Source: an uncultured Bacilli bacterium
GTDB taxonomy: Bacteria; Bacillota_I; Bacilli_A; RF39; UBA660
Reading direction: 5' to 3'
Length of the DNA: 6,142 nt
Assembly (NCBI GenBank): GCA_947627525.1
Contig: CANQWJ010000079.1
Coordinates: 1-6,142 of the forward strand
In this document: positions 1 through 5,150 of the stretch, piece by piece
Layout of the letters: the number at the start of each line of letters is the position of its first letter
Position numbering within the stretch: the stretch's first letter is position 1
Made by a program: the position numbers and the translations under genes
The notes under the pieces: model-generated
Databases searched by the model: none
The model's input: the letters and a program-made list of their open reading frames with translations, nothing else
Told to the model about the DNA's origin: nothing

Positions 1-2
1 TT

Positions 3-1334
3 ATTGATACGCCAGGACATTAAGCATTTACCGAGATGCGTGCAAGAGGTGCTAGTGTTACCGATATCGTTGTCATCATTGTCGCAGCAGACGATGGGGT
101 AATGCCACAAACCAAAGAAGCTATTGATCACGCTCGTGCTGCTAAAGTACCAATTATTGTTGCTATTAATAAAATTGATAAACCAGATGCTAATGTCGAA
201 AAGATTATGACCGAATTAACAGAATATGGTTTAACTCCTGAAGAATGGGGTGGCGATATTGTCACTAATAAAATTTCAGCTAAAACACATGAAGGAATTA
301 AAGAATTATTAGAAAATATTATCTTAGTTAGTGAAATGGCTGAATTAAAAGCTAATCCTTCAAGATATGCAATGGGAACAGTAATTGAATCACGCCTTGA
401 TAAAAAAGTTGGAACAGTCGCAACGGTTCTTGTTCAAAATGGAACTTTGCGTTTAGGAGACCCAGTTGTCGTTGGAACATCTTTTGGTAAGATAAGAACT
501 TTAAAAAATGATAAAGGTCAAGATGTCGTTGAAGCACTTCCTTCAACACCAGTTGAAATTACTGGATTGAGTGAAGTGCCTTCCGCAGGCGATAAGTTCA
601 TGTCCTTTGAAACCGAAAAACAAGCTAAAGCCATTGCTGAACAAAGAAAGAATCGTGCTCGTGAAAAAGATACTAATCGTAGTGGAATGACGCTTGAAGA
701 CTTATTTGGCGCTATCCAATCAGGTGTTAAAGAAATTAATGTCGTTTTAAAAACCGATGTTAATGGTTCTCTTGAAGCGATTAAACAAAGTCTAAATAAA
801 ATAGATGTTGAAGGTGTTAAAGTCAATGTCATTTTGGGTGGTGTTGGAACAATTACGGAAAGTGATATCGTTTTGGCAAATGCTAGTAACGCTATAATCA
901 TCGGTTTCAACGTTCGACCAAATGCTAAAACAATGGACTTTGCCAAAGAATACAATGTCGATGTAAGACTATATGATATCATTTATAAGATGATTGAAGA
1001 TATTGAAGCATCAATGAAGGGAATGCTTGAACCAATTTATGAAGAAGTTGTTATCGGTCATGCCGAAATAAGACAAATTTTCAAATTCTCTAAAGTTGGT
1101 AATATTGCTGGTTCCCATGTCACTGATGGTGTTATAAGAAATGGAAGTAATGCGCGTCTTATCCGTGATGGAATTGTTCTATATACGGGAAAGATTAAAT
1201 CTGTGCAACATGAAAAAGATCAAGTCAAAGAAGTTAAGAAGGATATGGACTGTGGGATTACCCTTGAAAACTATCAAGATATCAAAGAACAAGATATTAT
1301 TGAAGCATATGAACTAAATGAGATTAAGCGATAA
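3..1334 (+). CDS. infB: Translation initiation factor IF-2, 3' part, with an in-frame TAA near the window start
   Basis: IF-2 is the GTPase that brings fMet-tRNA to the 30S subunit and promotes subunit joining. The frame runs in from the left edge and reads IDTPGH, then TAA (21-23), then AFTEMRARG. In IF-2 this stretch is DTPGHEAF, so the stop replaces a Glu codon (GAA to TAA, one base). After the ATG at 36 the protein is intact for 432 residues. It shows G4 NKID (residues 45-48 from that ATG), G5 SAK (81-83), a domain II beta-barrel (about 100-200), domain III with GVGTITESDI (about 225-330), and the C-terminal fMet-tRNA-binding domain with a GHAEIRQIF motif (from about 344). A protein started at ATG 36 would lack the P-loop and G3, and no Shine-Dalgarno precedes that ATG, so it is not a credible native start. 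infB is essential, so a sequence error is the likeliest explanation; a real nonsense mutation is the alternative. The gene is followed by rbfA, the usual order. Confidence 0.93.
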
Positions 1335-1348
1335 TTAATCTCATTTTT
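1316..1348 (+). terminator. Hairpin over the infB stop codon, attenuator-like
   Basis: Bases 1316-1327 (AAATGAGATTAA) pair perfectly with 1335-1346 around a 7-nt loop that contains the infB TAA (1332-1334). A T-run at 1344-1348 follows. The stem is AT-rich and the free T-tract is short, so termination is probably partial. It lies only 5 nt before the rbfA Shine-Dalgarno and could tune rbfA expression or act as an mRNA processing or stability element. Confidence 0.5.
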
Positions 1349-1365
1349 GAAATAGAGGTGGAAAC

Positions 1366-1704
1366 ATGAGTGTTAAGTTAGAACGATTAGGTAGTACATT
1401 TGCCAAAGTTATTAGTGAAATACTTGCTCGTGAAGTAAAAGATGAAAACGTCAAATTAGTTACAATTACGGGATGTGAAATAACTAATGATTTGAGTTTC
1501 GCTAAAGTTTACTTTACGGTATTAGATAGTAGTAAAAAAGAAGAAACAATTAAAGCTCTTGAAAAGTCTAAATCATTTATAAGAGGCGAGATAAGTAAAA
1601 GAGTAGATGTTCGTCATACACCAGAACTTCGTTTCATCTTTGATGAATCAGTAGAATATGGTAATAAAATAGAAAAAATAATTGATGATATAAATAATAA
1701 GTAG
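1366..1704 (+). CDS. rbfA: 30S ribosome-binding factor A
   Basis: RbfA is a small KH-fold protein that binds immature 30S subunits and helps 16S rRNA 5'-end maturation; it is also needed for cold adaptation. The 112-residue product has normal family length and shows the expected pattern. There is an N-terminal helix (RLGSTFAKVISEIL), the strand VTITGCEITNDLSFAKVYF (about residues 32-50), and the C-terminal SFIRGEISKRVDVRHTPELRF signature (about 70-90). The start is set by AGAGGTGG (1354-1361), close before the ATG. It sits 31 bases after infB with no convincing promoter between them, so it is probably co-transcribed with infB. The stop is TAG. The gene that often follows (truB) is absent; a noncoding RNA locus comes next. 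Confidence 0.95.
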   Translation: MSVKLERLGSTFAKVISEILAREVKDENVKLVTITGCEITNDLSFAKVYFTVLDSSKKEETIKALEKSKSFIRGEISKRVDVRHTPELRFIFDESVEYGNKIEKIIDDINNK

Positions 1705-1710
1705 TATCAA

Positions 1711-1740
1711 CCAAGTGTCAAGTTGTTATAAAGTACTTGG
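1711..1740. repeat. Inverted repeat CCAAGT/ACTTGG between rbfA and the ncRNA promoter
   Basis: CCAAGT (1711-1716) and ACTTGG (1735-1740) are exact inverted copies 18 nt apart. No T-run follows, so it is not a typical terminator. The right arm overlaps the -35 element of the ncRNA promoter (TTGGAA, 1737-1742), which would suit a protein-binding site. A six-base repeat in AT-rich DNA could also be chance. Confidence 0.3.
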
Positions 1741-1765
1741 AATAGTTAAGATAGTATGCTACAAT
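1737..1765 (+). promoter_or_regulatory. Sigma-A-type promoter for the ncRNA
   Basis: A -35 TTGGAA (1737-1742), a 17-bp spacer and a -10 TACAAT (1760-1765) are preceded by an extended -10 TG one base upstream (TGCTACAAT). A second overlapping -10-like word, TATAAT, lies at 1765-1770 without a matching -35. Transcription would start near 1772-1776. No start codon with a ribosome-binding site follows, so the product is expected to be a noncoding RNA. Confidence 0.7.
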
Positions 1766-1771
1766 ATAATT

Positions 1772-1985
1772 GTCTAGAAGAATGGATGTTTTCTATTAAA
1801 ACCGACTAAATGACGATACGGGAGTTCGGATCATCAACCGGTGTTGAAGACCAATTAATTTTGGGATCCTAAAGGTTGAGTATGGACACCCACCTGCTGA
1901 TATAGGGCGGGTTTTATCGTTAATGTCCCTCTTTTGGACGGTATTGTTAAAAAGAGATGAGTTGCCTCATCTCTTTTAATTTTTT
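1772..1985 (+). ncRNA. Stand-alone structured noncoding RNA, family not assigned
   Basis: About 180 nt lie between a good promoter and a strong terminator, with no credible ORF. G+C over 1801-1940 is about 46%, against roughly 30% in rbfA next door, as expected for a folded RNA in an AT-rich genome. Visible helices: GTTTT/AAAAC (1788-1792/1798-1802); GGATC/GATCC (1828-1832/1865-1869) closing a three-way junction that holds TCAAC/GTTGA (1834-1838/1843-1847, CGGT loop) and CCAA/TTGG (1851-1854/1861-1864); an ACCC-A-CCT / GGG-C-GGGT hairpin (1888-1895/1905-1912); and a long-range 8-bp helix 1811-1818/1915-1922 enclosing the core. GTCC (1925-1928) can pair locally with 1936-1939, or with GGAC at 1884-1887 as a pseudoknot. 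The size fits 6S RNA, but the multi-junction fold does not look like the 6S rod. The raiA RNA class is another candidate. The downstream gene is convergent, so a cis-acting riboswitch is unlikely. Confidence 0.72.
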
Positions 1986-1987
1986 TT
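1950..1987 (+). terminator. Bidirectional intrinsic terminator, ncRNA and lexA
   Basis: AAAAGAGATGAG (1950-1961) pairs with CTCATCTCTTTT (1966-1977) around a TTGC loop: 12 perfect pairs, followed by a T8 run (1980-1987). Read on the minus strand the same stem is followed by five T, so it can also end lexA transcription arriving from 2003. It is the strongest terminator in the window. Confidence 0.88.
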
Positions 1988-2002
1988 AATATTTAATTAT
2001 TA

Positions 2003-2620
2003 TTAAAATTTACGATATAAACCAATAACTTTTCCTAAGATATTGACACGATCTAAAATAATAGGTCCCATTGTATCATTTTCAGGTTGAAGACGGAAAT
2101 GACCATTTTCTTTATAATAGGTTTTAACAGTTACTTCATTGTTTTCTGTCATTGCGACAACTTTTTCACCATTAGATGCTGTATTTTTTCTTTCGACAAT
2201 GATGATATCTCCATCATAAATACCAACGTTAATCATTGACTCGCCATTAACGCGAAGGGTAAAGACTTCTTTTTTACCATTGATCATTGTAGCAGGTAGC
2301 GCAAAATATTCATTAGGAACTTCAATTGCCTCAATCGGATTACCAGCGGTTACTTTACCAAGTAGAGGAACTTCAACGATGTTTTCTTCTTTTTCTGCAT
2401 ATTCATTGGGTACCAATAATTCTAAAGCACGATTTTTAGCTTCATTCTTTTTAATATATCCTTTCTCTTCCAACTTATTTAAATGGAAATGCGTCGTTGC
2501 TGGAGAACTCAAATTGAGAAGAGCACCAATTTCACGCACTGTAGGTGGATATCCGTGTTTTGCCATAAATTTTTTTAGTGTTTTTAAAATATCTTCTTGT
2601 CTTTTTGTAAGTTTTTCCAT
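2003..2620 (-). CDS. lexA: LexA repressor, SOS regulator
   Basis: LexA represses DNA-damage genes and cleaves itself when RecA-ssDNA filaments form. The 205 residues equal the Bacillus subtilis length. The N-terminal winged-helix domain (1-68) carries the family signature GYPPTVREIG (23-32) and a recognition helix near SSPATTHFHLNKL. The cleavage site is Ala92-Gly93 in LGKVTAGNP. The catalytic dyad is Ser128 (NGESM) and Lys166 (TVKTYY), as expected for S24 peptidases, so the protein should be fully self-cleaving. The C-terminus IGLYRKF is typical. The start is fixed by AAGGAGG (plus-strand 2626-2632) just before the ATG. The gene is convergent with the ncRNA and divergent from the 282-aa hypothetical. 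Its promoter contains two palindromes consistent with autorepression. Confidence 0.97.
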   Translation of the reverse strand: MEKLTKRQEDILKTLKKFMAKHGYPPTVREIGALLNLSSPATTHFHLNKLEEKGYIKKNEAKNRALELLVPNEYAEKEENIVEVPLLGKVTAGNPIEAIEVPNEYFALPATMINGKKEVFTLRVNGESMINVGIYDGDIIIVERKNTASNGEKVVAMTENNEVTVKTYYKENGHFRLQPENDTMGPIILDRVNILGKVIGLYRKF

Positions 2621-2644
2621 AAATACCTCCTTCTTTTTGTCTTC

Positions 2645-2673
2645 ATCATATCACAAACAATTGTTTATGTCAA
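2645..2673 (-). promoter_or_regulatory. lexA promoter, near consensus
   Basis: On the minus strand there is TTGACA (plus-strand 2668-2673), a 17-bp spacer and TATGAT (2645-2650), with TG one base upstream of the -10 (extended -10). Transcription should start near 2638, leaving a leader of about 18 nt that holds the GGAGG site. Such a strong promoter is normal for a gene under autorepression. Confidence 0.88.
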
Positions 2674-2683
2674 ACACTTGTTT
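2655..2683. promoter_or_regulatory. Two probable LexA operators in the lexA promoter
   Basis: Two palindromes of the form AAAC-N4-GTTT lie 17 bp apart centre to centre: AAACAATTGTTT (2655-2666), inside the spacer between -10 and -35, and AAACACTTGTTT (2672-2683), overlapping the -35. Position and duplication fit autorepression by LexA. The half-site AAAC differs from the Bacillus-type GAAC-N4-GTTC box, so the assignment rests on location and symmetry rather than on a consensus match. Confidence 0.7.
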
Positions 2684-2713
2684 TATTACAAATATTAAAA
2701 TTTTATAAAAATA

Positions 2714-2742
2714 TTGACAATAATATGTTTATTTGATATTAT
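2714..2742 (+). promoter_or_regulatory. Promoter of the 282-aa hypothetical gene
   Basis: A perfect -35 TTGACA (2714-2719), a 17-bp spacer and a -10 TATTAT (2737-2742), with TG one base upstream, give a strong extended promoter. The start should be near 2749, about 43 nt before the ATG. The -35 begins 31 bp beyond the nearer LexA palindrome, so direct LexA control of this side is uncertain. Confidence 0.82.
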
Positions 2743-2744
2743 AT

Positions 2745-2777
2745 ACTCTTAACGAAATTAAGAATTATGTTAAGAGT
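2745..2777 (+). promoter_or_regulatory. Inverted repeat at the transcription start of the 282-aa gene
   Basis: ACTCTTAAC (2745-2753) is matched exactly by GTTAAGAGT (2769-2777) across 15 nt. It begins next to the predicted start site and ends 2 nt before the GGAGG ribosome-binding site. It could be a repressor operator or a hairpin at the mRNA 5' end. A competing short stem, CTTAA/TTAAG (2748-2752/2758-2762), shares the left arm, so two exclusive folds are possible. Confidence 0.5.
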
Positions 2778-2791
2778 TTGGAGGAATTTAT

Positions 2792-3640
2792 ATGGGTAAG
2801 GCAATTCTTAGTTATACACTTGATAAAAGGTCCAATAGTGATGCCGATGAACTTATCTTAGTTAATGGTTCACTTCGTTCTGTCGACAATTGCACAAGAA
2901 TGTTTGATAGTGTTGAAGAAATGCGTCAAAGTCCAGAATTCCAAGAGCGAATTAACAGTTTTATAAAGAGAAATGAAAGTTATATTGAAAATTATAATGA
3001 TGGCTTTGAAGGAGAGTTTGCTGTATCATTTATTGTTGACAGCGATAAGAGAGAATATTTACCTATTTTACTTGGTGACAAAGTACCAATTAGAACAAGA
3101 ACTAGTTCATTAGAAGAAGTTAAGAGTGAAGTTGAAAAAGCAAGAAAATTATTATTTAGAAGTAAAGATAAATTGTTCTTAAAAATGATGCTTGCTGATG
3201 AGAGATTTGCTGATACAACTGATTTCAATATTAAATTACGTCTTCCCGAATATAAAGAAGCCCTTCGTAAAGGAATTAAGCCAAAATTAATTGATGGTGA
3301 GTATTTCTTAACTATTAATGATATTCTTGAGTATACTTTAAATGCTGACAAAAAAGGTGTTATGCGTGATTTGATTGAAGATGCTTTGGAAGTATGGAAA
3401 GAAAATATTTTAGCCCTTGATGATGAGTTACTATATTATTATTCTAGACATCTACGTCTTGTTATGAACGCTTATAATCATGATAAGATGGGAAAGAAGC
3501 TAGTTACTAATTTACGATCTAATATTGCTAACTTAATTGATGTTGTCAAAAATGGTGAAGGACATATTACTCGTCACCAATTAAAAGGTCAATTTAAATC
3601 AAATATAAAAACTAAAAGAATGGATGAGAATTTTGCTTAA
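2792..3640 (+). CDS. Hypothetical cytoplasmic protein, 282 aa
   Basis: I do not recognise this protein. It is soluble: no signal peptide or membrane segment, and rich in Lys, Glu, Asp and Asn. The N-terminal part (1-105) looks mixed alpha/beta, with KAILSYTLDKR and a region EFAVSFIVDS (about 75-84). Residues about 106-145 form a charged helical stretch with coiled-coil character (SLEEVKSEVEKARKLL). The C-terminal part (about 150-260) looks mainly helical and contains LLYYYSRHLRLVMNAYNHD; the tail (263-282) is basic. The start has a strong GGAGG (2780-2784), 7 nt before the ATG. It is expressed from its own strong promoter, divergent from lexA, and ends in a hairpin with a T7 run. Codon use resembles its neighbours, so recent transfer is not indicated. 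A link to the SOS response is only positional. Confidence 0.85.
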   Translation: MGKAILSYTLDKRSNSDADELILVNGSLRSVDNCTRMFDSVEEMRQSPEFQERINSFIKRNESYIENYNDGFEGEFAVSFIVDSDKREYLPILLGDKVPIRTRTSSLEEVKSEVEKARKLLFRSKDKLFLKMMLADERFADTTDFNIKLRLPEYKEALRKGIKPKLIDGEYFLTINDILEYTLNADKKGVMRDLIEDALEVWKENILALDDELLYYYSRHLRLVMNAYNHDKMGKKLVTNLRSNIANLIDVVKNGEGHITRHQLKGQFKSNIKTKRMDENFA

Positions 3641-3651
3641 TCCATTTTTTT
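3614..3651 (+). terminator. Terminator overlapping the end of the 282-aa gene
   Basis: AATGGAT (3619-3625) pairs with ATCCATT (3640-3646), and the stem can extend through a G-T pair and four A-T pairs to 3614. The TAA stop (3638-3640) sits where the loop meets the 3' arm. A T7 run (3645-3651) runs straight into the GAGG site of the next gene, so any transcript starting upstream must read through this hairpin to express the alkyltransferase. Confidence 0.6.
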
Positions 3652-3661
3652 GAGGAAAATT

Positions 3662-4156
3662 ATGATTTATTATGATGATTACCAATCAATAGTTGGCAAT
3701 TTAAGAATTGTTAGTGATGGCGTAAGTATAATTGGTCTTTTCATAGAGGGACAAAAGTATTTTATGAATAATATAAAGGGAAATTTAGTAAGAAAAAATA
3801 TTGATGTTATCAGTAAGACAAAGAAATGGTTAGATGATTACTTTAATTGTAAAAGACCAAATCCTAAAGATTTATTACTAAATCCAAGAGGTACGCCTTT
3901 TCAAAAAAGGGTTTGGCATCTCCTTTTAGAAATACCTTATGGTAAAGTGACAACATATAAAGAAATAACTAAAAAAATAGAAGAACAAACAAATAAGAGA
4001 ATGTCAAGTCAAGCTGTGGGTGGAGCTGTTAGTCGTAATCCGATATCGATTATCATTCCTTGTCATCGCGTTATTGGTAGTAATGGAACTTTAGTTGGTT
4101 ATGCTGGTGGTCTTGATAAAAAGAAAAAACTATTAGAATTAGAAAAGATTAAGTAA
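3662..4156 (+). CDS. ogt: Methylated-DNA--protein-cysteine S-methyltransferase (O6-alkylguanine repair)
   Basis: This suicide repair protein transfers an alkyl group from O6-alkylguanine (or O4-alkylthymine) in DNA to its own cysteine. The 164 residues have normal Ogt/MGMT length. An N-terminal RNase H-like domain (1-75) precedes the DNA-binding, catalytic domain, which begins near GTPFQKRVW (77-85) and contains IPYGKVTTYKEI (91-102), the helix SSQAVGGAVSRNP (115-127) and the active-site PCHRVIG with Cys134, then GYAGGLDKK. At the arginine-finger position of human MGMT there is Gln117; I recall SAQAVGGAV as common in Bacillota homologues, so this may be normal for the clade. The ATG at 3662 is preferred: GAGG (3652-3655) is 6 nt upstream, whereas the in-frame TTG at 3650 overlaps that site. 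It may depend on its own weak promoter or on readthrough from the gene before it. Confidence 0.95.
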   Translation: MIYYDDYQSIVGNLRIVSDGVSIIGLFIEGQKYFMNNIKGNLVRKNIDVISKTKKWLDDYFNCKRPNPKDLLLNPRGTPFQKRVWHLLLEIPYGKVTTYKEITKKIEEQTNKRMSSQAVGGAVSRNPISIIIPCHRVIGSNGTLVGYAGGLDKKKKLLELEKIK

Positions 4157-4180
4157 TATAAACAAAACTTATCTTTTTTT
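4143..4180 (+). terminator. Terminator overlapping the ogt stop codon
   Basis: AAAAGAT-T-AAG (4143-4153, one bulged T) pairs with CTTATCTTTT (4168-4177), and the TAA stop (4154-4156) opens the loop. T-rich sequence follows (T7 at 4174-4180, T6 at 4182-4187). The stem is weak but the U-tract is long. Confidence 0.55.
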
Positions 4181-4212
4181 ATTTTTTAAGGTATAATGAT
4201 AATGGTGATAAT

Positions 4213-4833
4213 ATGTTAGATAAAGTAATTGTTTTTGGACAAAATAGTATTAAGTTTGACATCAATAAAAAAATATATGTTGATCCTTTTCAAATAAAAG
4301 AAAATTATAATGATGCAGATATCATTTTTATTACGCATGATCATTATGATCACTTCTCAAAAGAAGATATTTCGAAAGTTATTAAAGATGATACCATCGT
4401 TGTTGTACCTAAGTGTATGGAAGAATTAGTTAGTTCTTTTAAAAATGTCAAATTAGTTGCTTTTGGTAATTATGAAGTATTGGGTATTCCTTTTATGACA
4501 GTGCCTGCTTATAATATTAACAAGAAGTTTCATCCCAAAGAAAAGAACTATGTTGGTTATGTGTTAAATTTAAATAATGTTTTGTACTATATTTCTGGTG
4601 ATACTGATAACATCCCCGAAATTAGAAATATTAATTGTGATGTTGCTTTTATACCAATCGGTGGCACTTTTACAATGGATTATAAAGAAGCTTTTGAACT
4701 AGTTAAAGAACTTAATCCCAAAATAGTTGTTCCTGTTCATTATGGTTCAATTGTTGGTGAAAAAGAAGATGGTATTAATTTTAAAAAATTAGTTGATACG
4801 ACGAAAATTACTTGTTCTCTATTAATAAAGTAG
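4213..4833 (+). CDS. Metallo-beta-lactamase-fold hydrolase, UlaG/YtkL-like
   Basis: Predicted metal-dependent hydrolase of the metallo-beta-lactamase superfamily, 206 residues, cytoplasmic, with no signal peptide. The metal-binding signature HxHxDH is complete (His42, His44, Asp46, His47 in THDHYDHF), with further ligand candidates His107 (KKFHPKE), Asp130 (ISGDTD) and His176 (VPVHYGS). The order VGYVLNL...YYISGDTD...DVAFIPIGGTFTMDYKEA...VPVHYG matches the UlaG-like branch (L-ascorbate-6-phosphate lactonase and relatives); the substrate cannot be told from sequence. No ascorbate-utilisation genes are nearby, so ulaG itself is not claimed. The start is supported by GGTGAT (4204-4209) just before the ATG. 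A TATAAT at 4192-4197 with a poor -35 would give a leader of only about 10 nt. The gene ends in its own terminator. Confidence 0.9.
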   Translation: MLDKVIVFGQNSIKFDINKKIYVDPFQIKENYNDADIIFITHDHYDHFSKEDISKVIKDDTIVVVPKCMEELVSSFKNVKLVAFGNYEVLGIPFMTVPAYNINKKFHPKEKNYVGYVLNLNNVLYYISGDTDNIPEIRNINCDVAFIPIGGTFTMDYKEAFELVKELNPKIVVPVHYGSIVGEKEDGINFKKLVDTTKITCSLLIK

Positions 4834-4843
4834 AGAACTTTTT
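4814..4843 (+). terminator. Terminator with the hydrolase stop codon in its stem
   Basis: GTTCTCTA (4814-4821) pairs perfectly with TAGAGAAC (4831-4838) around a 9-nt loop, followed by T5 (4839-4843). The TAG stop (4831-4833) is the first triplet of the 3' arm, so the last codons encode the left arm. Confidence 0.78.
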
Positions 4844-4894
4844 ACATATATTTACATTGCATGTTTACATATTGCTTTACTATTTTGTTTACAT
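4841..4894 (+). repeat. Four spaced TTTACAT copies in the intergenic region
   Basis: TTTACAT occurs at 4841-4847, 4851-4857, 4864-4870 and 4888-4894, with a degenerate TTTACTA at 4876-4882 filling the gap. Start-to-start steps are 10, 13, 12 and 12 bp, close to one helical turn. They occupy most of the 93-bp spacer before the 53-aa gene and may be a regulator-binding array. No clear -35/-10 pair was found here; TTGCTT (4872) with TATGGT (4894) is a weak candidate. Confidence 0.45.
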
Positions 4895-4926
4895 ATGGTA
4901 TTTTGATGGTGAAGGGATTTGTTTAT

Positions 4927-5088
4927 ATGGATAAAGAATGGTTAAAGTATTGGCAAAAGGTTGAAGATTTAGAATTGGGTGAAAATGATGAGGCTGAATT
5001 GGGAAATAAACCAAAAGAAATAATAAAAGAAGAAGATCTAAAAGAAGCTCAAGACTTATATAAGACAGTTTTAAGTGATAAAAAATAG
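4927..5088 (+). CDS. Small acidic hypothetical protein, 53 aa
   Basis: I do not recognise this product. It begins MDKEWLKYWQKVEDLEL, has a strongly acidic middle (GENDEAEL), and ends in a helix-prone charged stretch (KEEDLKEAQDLYKTVL). There is no membrane segment or cysteine. The ATG at 4927 is chosen because AAGGG (4912-4916) lies 10 nt upstream. In-frame ATGs at 4861 and 4906 lack such a site, and the 4861 version would add a hydrophobic leader that looks like translated intergenic DNA. Reasons to believe it: a ribosome-binding site, coding-like composition, and a fit between the hydrolase terminator and the next promoter. It has no visible terminator of its own, so its mRNA may read into the membrane-protein gene. 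Confidence 0.6.
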   Translation: MDKEWLKYWQKVEDLELGENDEAELGNKPKEIIKEEDLKEAQDLYKTVLSDKK

Positions 5089-5092
5089 AATC

Positions 5093-5121
5093 TTGAATTA
5101 TATATCTATTTGTATTATAAT
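5093..5121 (+). promoter_or_regulatory. Promoter of the Lys-rich membrane protein gene
   Basis: TTGAAT (5093-5098), a 17-bp spacer and TATAAT (5116-5121) lie 30 bp before the ATG at 5151. The -10 and downstream bases 5115-5131 form a 17-mer repeated exactly in the tRNA promoter (6076-6092). Confidence 0.75.
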
Positions 5122-5150
5122 TGTTTATAGTAGGAAAGAGGGATTGACTA

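Noticed and set aside
352..982. Minus-strand open frames inside infB
   Set aside because: They are antisense to a conserved gene, have no ribosome-binding sites, and their products have no recognisable features.
1810..1872. A 20-codon ORF from ATG 1810 inside the ncRNA region
   Set aside because: It has no Shine-Dalgarno, and its bases are accounted for by the helices of the structured RNA; its length is within chance expectation.
1705..1990. Riboswitch or T-box leader
   Set aside because: The region ends in a terminator facing a convergent gene, so it has no downstream coding target on its strand.
2280..2708. Plus-strand open frame antisense to lexA
   Set aside because: It is a shadow of lexA running into the promoter region, without a start signal or a plausible product.
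2992..3351. Minus-strand open frame within the 282-aa gene
   Set aside because: It is antisense to a gene with a clear promoter and ribosome-binding site, and its Ser/Leu-rich translation is typical of reverse-frame AT-rich coding DNA.
3650..3661. TTG start for the alkyltransferase, adding four residues
   Set aside because: That TTG overlaps the GAGG ribosome-binding site that serves the ATG at 3662.
4861..4926. An upstream start giving the small protein a hydrophobic leader (75 aa)
   Set aside because: There is no ribosome-binding site before 4861 or 4906; the added residues are translated repeat-rich intergenic DNA, while AAGGG supports the ATG at 4927.
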